Positions 59,776 through 64,000 of a stretch of 64,000 bases of DNA are shown here, piece by piece. The DNA lies in the NCBI RefSeq assembly GCF_037198285.1, contig NZ_CP147243.1, positions 1,054,001 to 1,118,000 on the forward strand, written 5' to 3'. The position numbers and the translations under genes were made by a program. The notes beneath the pieces are model-generated. The model was not told the DNA's origin and searched no databases. It was given only the letters and a program-made list of their open reading frames with translations. Origin of the DNA: Haladaptatus sp. DJG-WS-42 (lineage in GTDB: Archaea; Halobacteriota; Halobacteria; Halobacteriales; Halococcaceae). Numbering within the stretch: the stretch's first letter is position 1; each line of letters starts with the position of its first letter.

Positions 59776-59821
59776 TTACAGAAGTGCGATTCAGTACGGC
59801 CGCTTACAGAAATGTAATTCA
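59776..59821 (+). promoter_or_regulatory. Paired 18-bp sites before small membrane protein 2
   Basis: TTACAGAAATGTAATTCA (59804-59821) is identical to the site at 58460-58477, and both are preceded by CGC. A relative, TTACAGAAGTGCGATTCA, lies at 59776-59793, again 28 bases upstream. CATATATG, a likely TATA element, follows at 59827-59834. Confidence 0.65.
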
Positions 59822-59872
59822 AGAATCATATATGGTCGCACAACGCCTTCTCTCAGATGAGGAAAACAACCC

Positions 59873-60118
59873 ATGGCCGCATCCAACCCACAGCTGTCAT
59901 CTGCGACCCGACTGGCACCGAGAACGCCCGCTGACGCCGCCGCAGACGTGCTGGTCACGCTGCTCCTGGTGACCCTCGCGTTCGCGGCCCTCGTCGCGGT
60001 CGCCGTGGTCGCCACGGCCCTCCTGCCTGCACCGGCACTGTTCGTGTTACTGTGGGTTGGCGCCGTTGCTGGCCTCTTTGCACTCCCGCTGGCCGTGGGT
60101 TCATTCCTCGCTCGATAA
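59873..60118 (+). CDS. Small two-helix membrane protein, tandem copy 2
   Basis: 81 residues. Polar N terminus (MAASNPQLSSATRLAPRTPA), helix 1 about 26-49, the turn LLPAPALFVL, helix 2 about 53-77. Same architecture as the 88-residue protein at 58519. Start ATG lies 51 bases after the 18-bp site. Function unknown. Confidence 0.75.
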   Translation: MAASNPQLSSATRLAPRTPADAAADVLVTLLLVTLAFAALVAVAVVATALLPAPALFVLLWVGAVAGLFALPLAVGSFLAR

Positions 60119-60157
60119 GGGAAAACAGTTCTGTGACTCGGCCTGCAATGCACTGAC

Positions 60158-60841
60158 ATGGCATTCGACGCAGGCCGAGTCACGACCGTTACCTTCGATT
60201 CGTACAGCACCATCGTTGACGTAGACGCCGCAGAGCAGGCGCTCGCAGACCGCGTTTCGACTCCCGAACCCGTCTCCAAACTCTGGCGGGCGCGCTCGAT
60301 TGAGTACACCATGGTGGCGAACTTCGTCGACGCCTACCAGCCCTTCTACGAGATGAACCGCGACGCCCTCCAGTACGCACTGGACGTCCACGGCGTCGAT
60401 ATTTCGACCGACGAGCGCGACGAAATCCTCGCCGTCTACCACGAACTCGACGTGTTCGACGACGTGCGCGACGGGATCCAGCGGCTCAAAAATGGCGGCT
60501 ACGACTGCTATGTCGTCTCCAACGGGAACCCCGAGATGCTCGCCTCGATGGTCTCCCACGCCGACATCGGCGACCTGCTTACTGACACGATTTCCGCCCA
60601 CGAAGTGGAGACGTTCAAGCCGGATGCCGAGATTTATCGGCACGCCGCTGGGCGAACCGGGACACCAATCAAAGAGATTGCGCACGTTTCGGCTGGCTGG
60701 TTCGACGTGATGGGCGCACAACACGCCGGAATGCAGGGCGTCTGGGTCGACCGGAAGGGCACGCCCTACGAGACCTTCGGCGGCGACCCCGACTTGACGA
60801 TTGAGACCTTCTACGAATTGGCCGAGGAACTGGGCGTCTAG
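60158..60841 (+). CDS. HAD-superfamily hydrolase, haloacid dehalogenase type II-like
   Basis: 227 residues. Motif I is VTFDSYSTIVDVD near residue 12, where the first Asp is the nucleophile; the second position is Ser rather than the Asp found in phosphatases, which points to the dehalogenase branch. SNGNPEML is motif II, the Lys in EVETFKPDAEIY motif III, and VSAGWFDVMGAQHAGM motif IV. Cytosolic; it probably acts on a small organic halide or is a general HAD enzyme. Confidence 0.88.
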   Translation: MAFDAGRVTTVTFDSYSTIVDVDAAEQALADRVSTPEPVSKLWRARSIEYTMVANFVDAYQPFYEMNRDALQYALDVHGVDISTDERDEILAVYHELDVFDDVRDGIQRLKNGGYDCYVVSNGNPEMLASMVSHADIGDLLTDTISAHEVETFKPDAEIYRHAAGRTGTPIKEIAHVSAGWFDVMGAQHAGMQGVWVDRKGTPYETFGGDPDLTIETFYELAEELGV

Positions 60842-60856
60842 ACGACCAGCCAACCG

Positions 60857-60965
60857 CCACGGGTGGGACTGAAAGGGGCCGGATGCTCGGGGAACCCCGG
60901 TGCCTCAAGCACCGCAGGCCGGAGGCCGAGGAGCGCAGCGTGTACCGCGGGAGTCAAGCATCCGG
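60857..60965 (+). ncRNA. Candidate structured RNA (multibranched)
   Basis: A 9-bp closing stem, CCGGATGCT (60879-60887) with AGCATCCGG (60957-60965), encloses hairpins CGGG-GAAC-CCCG (60888-60899), GGTGC-CTCAA-GCACC (60899-60913, competing for one base) and GGCC-GGA-GGCC (60917-60927). A conserved-looking block, CACGGGTGGGACTGAAAGG, lies just before it. It sits in the 217-base gap between two plus-strand genes. I think the leader block recurs in haloarchaeal genomes, but this is recollection. Not a known RNA family to me. Confidence 0.45.
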
Positions 60966-61058
60966 GGGCTTTCGAGGCGTTTGAGTTATTGTTAGCGTGT
61001 TTTGCAGAGTTACCGTCTAGCACGAGGTTTTTCCTCACCACGAACCAAGCAACCCCAT

Positions 61059-62024
61059 ATGTCCGAGTTTGCGTTCGAGGTGGCCCTCTGTGCCCTCCTT
61101 GAGCGCGAGCGAGACGAGATTATCGCCCGCCAACTCGGCGCGAGCGTCCACGGGCGGCGCATCATGGACATCATCTGCGTCGAACCCGGCCCCGCGTTCG
61201 AGAAACGGGCGGCCATCACGCCTCACGAGATTCCCGAGGCGGCCATCGAAAGTCGCGCGGGAGTGGGCCAAGCCCGGTATTATCGAAACTGCTTCGATAT
61301 GCACCCTGACCGGGCGCGGAGCGTCGCAGAGCGTGCCATCGAGATTGGCTTTTTCGAGCGCGTGCGCCGAGGGTCGCGCCTCTACGTCCGACAGACGGCG
61401 CGGTATCCCGACGACTGGTTCGGCAAGTTGGTCGGCATCGAGAACAAGCCAGACCTTGCTGTGCCGGGTGATTTGGAACTCCAGTTGCGCAAAGACGTGT
61501 CCCTCGGCGTGTTCGACGAGGTAATTCTCGCCACCGAATCCTACGTCACCGGCGCGCACTTGAACAGAATCCCCGAGGAAGTGGGCGTGTGGCGGTTTCG
61601 ACCGGAAACGGGGGGCCTCGAAGTCATCCGTGAACCGACGCCGCTTGACCCCGCTGCATCGGGCGTGGATATCGTCGATGCGTACACCGGGCGAACCGAC
61701 ATGCAGGTTGCGACGGCGGCCGAAAAGGCCAGACTCCGCCGCCGGATGGCCGAGCGGGCGTATGGCAAGGGGTGGCGGAGTTTTTCGCTTCCGGCGTGTG
61801 TCCACGGGGCGGCGAGAACGGTTGCCGGAGCCGAAGGCATCCCCTACTGCGAGTGGAAAGATTCCGTGGTGAATCCGACAGACGAGTGCGGCCCGGCGTG
61901 TCCGGGCTACGAACCCGCAGAGCCGCCCGAAGTGGACGTCGAAGCCGTCCGCGACAGTCGGACGCCGTGGGTCGCAAAGCCAAAAGGCCCGCGCACCCAG
62001 AGCGGGCTCGACCGCTTTCTATAG
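61059..62024 (+). CDS. DUF5787 family protein
   Basis: 321 residues from the ATG at 61059 (MSEFAFEVALCALLER). The blocks ARQLGASVHGRRIMDIICVEPGPAF, WFGKLVGIENKPDLAVPGDLELQL (landmark GIENKPDL) and a Cys-rich end (ACVHGAAR, YCEWKD, CGPACPGY) are typical of haloarchaeal DUF5787. The order D...E-N-K resembles the D-ExK core of restriction-like nucleases, and the C-terminal cysteines could bind an Fe-S cluster or zinc. Both are inferences. Overlaps the convergent hydrolase gene by 6 bases. Confidence 0.83.
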   Translation: MSEFAFEVALCALLERERDEIIARQLGASVHGRRIMDIICVEPGPAFEKRAAITPHEIPEAAIESRAGVGQARYYRNCFDMHPDRARSVAERAIEIGFFERVRRGSRLYVRQTARYPDDWFGKLVGIENKPDLAVPGDLELQLRKDVSLGVFDEVILATESYVTGAHLNRIPEEVGVWRFRPETGGLEVIREPTPLDPAASGVDIVDAYTGRTDMQVATAAEKARLRRRMAERAYGKGWRSFSLPACVHGAARTVAGAEGIPYCEWKDSVVNPTDECGPACPGYEPAEPPEVDVEAVRDSRTPWVAKPKGPRTQSGLDRFL

Positions 62025-62843
62025 TCGATATTGTTCGCCATCGACGGCGAGCGGGTCTTCGAACGCTTCCTCGACGGGGTAGTAGTGGGCGATGTGGACG
62101 AGGCGGGTGATGGCTGCGTTCAGTTCGGTTCCGAGCGCAATCGCTCCCTCGCGGGTCATGTGTTTCGAGCCGAAGGTACGCGGGTTGCCGTCATCGTCGT
62201 GGTGGTCGCCGCCTGCCGGGTGGTGTTTTGAGAGGTGGCCGGGGACGATGCCGTCTGCGAGGAGTAAGTCTGGATTGGCGAGCAGGTCGCGCGACTGGGC
62301 GGGCATGTCGAAGCTCGTGTCGCCGGAAATAGAGAGTTTCGCGCCGGTTTCCGGGTCTTCAATGACGACGCCGTAACAGAGCAGCGGTGGGTGGTCAACC
62401 GGCACGAACGTCACGTCAAGGCCACAGAGGCGCTGGGTCTCGAAGGGGTGGACGTCGTGGACGGTGACCGCGCGGAGGTAGTCGAACTTCTGTCGAATCG
62501 TCTCCGCGACGCTCTCGCCGGTGACGGGGTCTACCTCCGCACCTGCATAGACTGGCAGGTCGGAGAGCAGGCGGTAGGCGTTCCCGAGGCCATCGACGTG
62601 GTCGAAGTGGATGTGGGTGATGAGCGCCGCGTCGGGAAGCGTGAGGTCGTTCGTGAGAAACTGGTGGCGAAAGTCTGGACTCACGTCTACGAGCAGAGTT
62701 TCGTCGGTGCGTTCGTTGTAGACGTGCACTGAAAAGCGACTGCGGTGGACGCCGCGCTCCCGGGCTTCTTCGCAGGTGTCACAGCCACAGTTCGGGGTGG
62801 GCGTCCCCGTCGTGTCACCGGTGCCAAGGAGCGTGACCTGCAT
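62019..62843 (-). CDS. MBL-fold metallohydrolase, PhnP-like
   Basis: 274 residues. THIHFDHVDGLG carries His77, His79, Asp81 and His82; further ligands are VPVDHPP, SGDTSFD and HIAHYYP. Near the N terminus Cys19, Cys21 and Cys24 (NCGCDTC) match the structural zinc site of PhnP phosphodiesterases. An insertion rich in His and Asp (SKHHPAGGDHHDDDG) may bind extra metal. Its start overlaps the stop of the AAA ATPase gene by one base, so the pair is cotranslated. Confidence 0.9.
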   Translation of the reverse strand: MQVTLLGTGDTTGTPTPNCGCDTCEEARERGVHRSRFSVHVYNERTDETLLVDVSPDFRHQFLTNDLTLPDAALITHIHFDHVDGLGNAYRLLSDLPVYAGAEVDPVTGESVAETIRQKFDYLRAVTVHDVHPFETQRLCGLDVTFVPVDHPPLLCYGVVIEDPETGAKLSISGDTSFDMPAQSRDLLANPDLLLADGIVPGHLSKHHPAGGDHHDDDGNPRTFGSKHMTREGAIALGTELNAAITRLVHIAHYYPVEEAFEDPLAVDGEQYRL

Positions 62844-63994
62844 CAGTCGTGGTCGTGATCGTGGTCGTCGTGGCTGTGGTCGTGGTCCGAGTCAGACCCG
62901 CCGGGCATGTCGCTGCCGCCCGCGATGAGCGCGTCGTGGTCGCCGTTCATCATGTCTAAGTCTTTGAGCGTGTCGCGCTCCTCGAAGTCGGTGATGGCGT
63001 CTAAGAGGTCTTGTTGGGTGAGCACCATCCGTTCTTCAGTGAGCGCTTCGAGCACGGCTTCGCGCATCACAAGGCGGAGGTCGCTCCCGGTGAGCCCCTC
63101 GGTGAGGTCTGCGACCTCGTTGGGGTCGAAGTCCACGATCTCCATGTTGCGAGTGATGAGCCAGAGGATGTCAGAGCGCATCTGACGGTCTGGTTTCGGG
63201 AAGTTCACAATCTCGTCGAAGCGCCGCCACGCTGCTGCGTCGAGCTGGTCTGGGTGGTTCGTCGCGCCGATGAGGAGCACGTCGTCTTGAATCAGGCTGA
63301 TGTTGTCGATGGACTTGAGCAGGGTGTTCACCGCGCGCTTGATGGCGGCGTGTTCGTCCGATGCCCGCGTTTTGGCGACGAAGTCGAATTCGTCCATGAA
63401 CAAGATACACGGCGAGAGGCGCTTTGCCACCTCGAACGTTTTCTCGACGTTTTTCGCCGTTTCACCCAAGTACTGGCTCGTAATCATCGAGAGCTTGACC
63501 TCGACAAACGGCAGGTCGAGTTCGTGGGCAAGCGCGCGAGCGGTCGTCGTTTTCCCGGTTCCCGGTGGGCCGACGTAGAGGAGCTTCCCGATTTCGCGCA
63601 GGCCAATCTGGGCGAGGTAGTCGCGGTGCTCGATGGCCTTCATGATCTTCAGAATCTCGCCTTCCTGGTCTGCGGTGAGGACGAGGTCATCGAGGCTCAT
63701 ATCGATTTCTTCGGGTGCGAGGATGTCCACGAGGTCGAGCATCTCCTCTTCTTCCTCACTCTCGAAGTACTCCTCTAAGAGGCTGTCAATCCAGACGCGG
63801 TCTGCGCGGAGGGGGCGGTTTTGTGCCCGGGAGTGTTCGTAATCGAGGCCTTCGACCTCCTCCTCGAACGCCGCGGCGAGGGTAGGGACGTCCATGATGC
63901 GCTCTGGCCCGGCGCGATCGAGATACCACTGTTTTGCGAGGTCGGCTTCGGTGAGTTTGATGACCTGGTTGAAGTCGTCAAAATCAGTGAACAT
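62843..63994 (-). CDS. AAA ATPase with His/Asp-rich C-terminal tail
   Basis: 383 residues. N-terminal helical domain (1-115), then an AAA module: Walker A GPPGTGKT (142-149), Walker B ILFMDEFD (197-204), sensor and Arg-finger region LIGATNHPD and AWRRFDEIV, and a small lid with GLTGSDLRLVMREAV. Residues 367-383 are SDHDHSHDDHDHDHD-like, a probable metal-binding or solubility tail. Related to Cdc48/proteasomal-type and ATAD-like unfoldases; partner unknown. The PhnP-like gene is coupled downstream. Confidence 0.87.
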   Translation of the reverse strand: MFTDFDDFNQVIKLTEADLAKQWYLDRAGPERIMDVPTLAAAFEEEVEGLDYEHSRAQNRPLRADRVWIDSLLEEYFESEEEEEMLDLVDILAPEEIDMSLDDLVLTADQEGEILKIMKAIEHRDYLAQIGLREIGKLLYVGPPGTGKTTTARALAHELDLPFVEVKLSMITSQYLGETAKNVEKTFEVAKRLSPCILFMDEFDFVAKTRASDEHAAIKRAVNTLLKSIDNISLIQDDVLLIGATNHPDQLDAAAWRRFDEIVNFPKPDRQMRSDILWLITRNMEIVDFDPNEVADLTEGLTGSDLRLVMREAVLEALTEERMVLTQQDLLDAITDFEERDTLKDLDMMNGDHDALIAGGSDMPGGSDSDHDHSHDDHDHDHD

Positions 63995-64000
63995 CAGACC

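Noticed and set aside
60857-60878. CRISPR-repeat-like ending GTGGGACTGAAAG
   Set aside because: It resembles the 3' end of haloarchaeal type I-B repeats (GTGGGATTGAAG), but it occurs once, has no spacers around it and no cas genes are present.

Overview
The window is chromosomal DNA from a halophilic archaeon (class Halobacteria). The proteins are acidic and the DNA GC-rich. Genes are archaeal housekeeping genes (aIF5B, aIF2 gamma, PAN, Rpb7/Spt4, fused Kae1-Bud32, S19e/S24e/S27ae, class I LysRS, NOB1, PDCD5-like protein, GTP-dependent dephospho-CoA kinase) mixed with families known mainly from haloarchaea (DUF5787, DUF5808, DUF5811, DUF5812, DUF7114, DUF7123, DUF7384). Exported lipoproteins carry Tat twin-arginine signals with a lipobox and Thr-rich linkers, and several genes have a TATA element about 22-30 bases before the start codon, as in leaderless haloarchaeal transcripts. 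I cannot name the genus. I see no transposase, insertion sequence, prophage or CRISPR array.

Layout. 1-3.7 kb: secF-secD (secD runs off the left edge), a FilR1-type regulator and small haloarchaeal proteins. 3.8-11.1 kb: pgi, a CPBP protease, NOB1, a PRC-barrel protein, a halocyanin-like lipoprotein, infB and small proteins. 11.2-22.2 kb: pyruvoyl arginine decarboxylase, PAN, PepF, TruA, HisS, a PP-loop ATPase, PDCD5-like protein, S19e, a flippase-like protein, ThiL and an M50 protease. 22.4-30 kb: MoaE fusion, PyrH-LysS, a PDZ-M50 protease, a coproheme-decarboxylase fusion and a CBS protein. 30-42.3 kb is more accessory: methyltransferase, mercury reductase with a divergent ArsR-type regulator, aldo/keto reductase, acyltransferase, gamma carbonic anhydrase, PQQ-type dehydrogenase, a putative Nmad3 nucleotide-modification protein, a degenerate RecA/KaiC-like protein, a Tat-exported beta-helix protein and an MFS transporter. 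42.3-46.4 kb holds tRNA-Gly(CCC), followed by an unusual array of copies of its own 3' end, then NadE, enoyl-CoA hydratase, DUF7114 and tRNA-Thr(GGT). 46.4-50.8 kb is a molybdenum/tungsten island (tungstate ABC transporter divergent from a MOT1-like permease) next to a TrkA protein. 50.8-57.3 kb is the conserved information-processing cluster (aIF2 gamma, PIN protein, Rpb7, Spt4, DPCK, S24e, S27ae, Kae1-Bud32). 57.5-60.1 kb is a tandemly duplicated two-gene module with duplicated promoter sites. 60.1-64 kb: HAD hydrolase, a possible structured RNA, DUF5787, a PhnP-like hydrolase and an AAA ATPase.

The best candidates for something undescribed are: (1) the duplicated module of a zinc-ribbon winged-helix regulator plus a small two-helix membrane protein, each preceded by paired 18-bp sites with identical 28-bp spacing; (2) the tRNA-Gly 3'-end array with hairpins; and (3) the predicted multibranched RNA at about 60.9 kb. 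All functional statements come from reading sequence and recalled family knowledge; no search or folding program was run.
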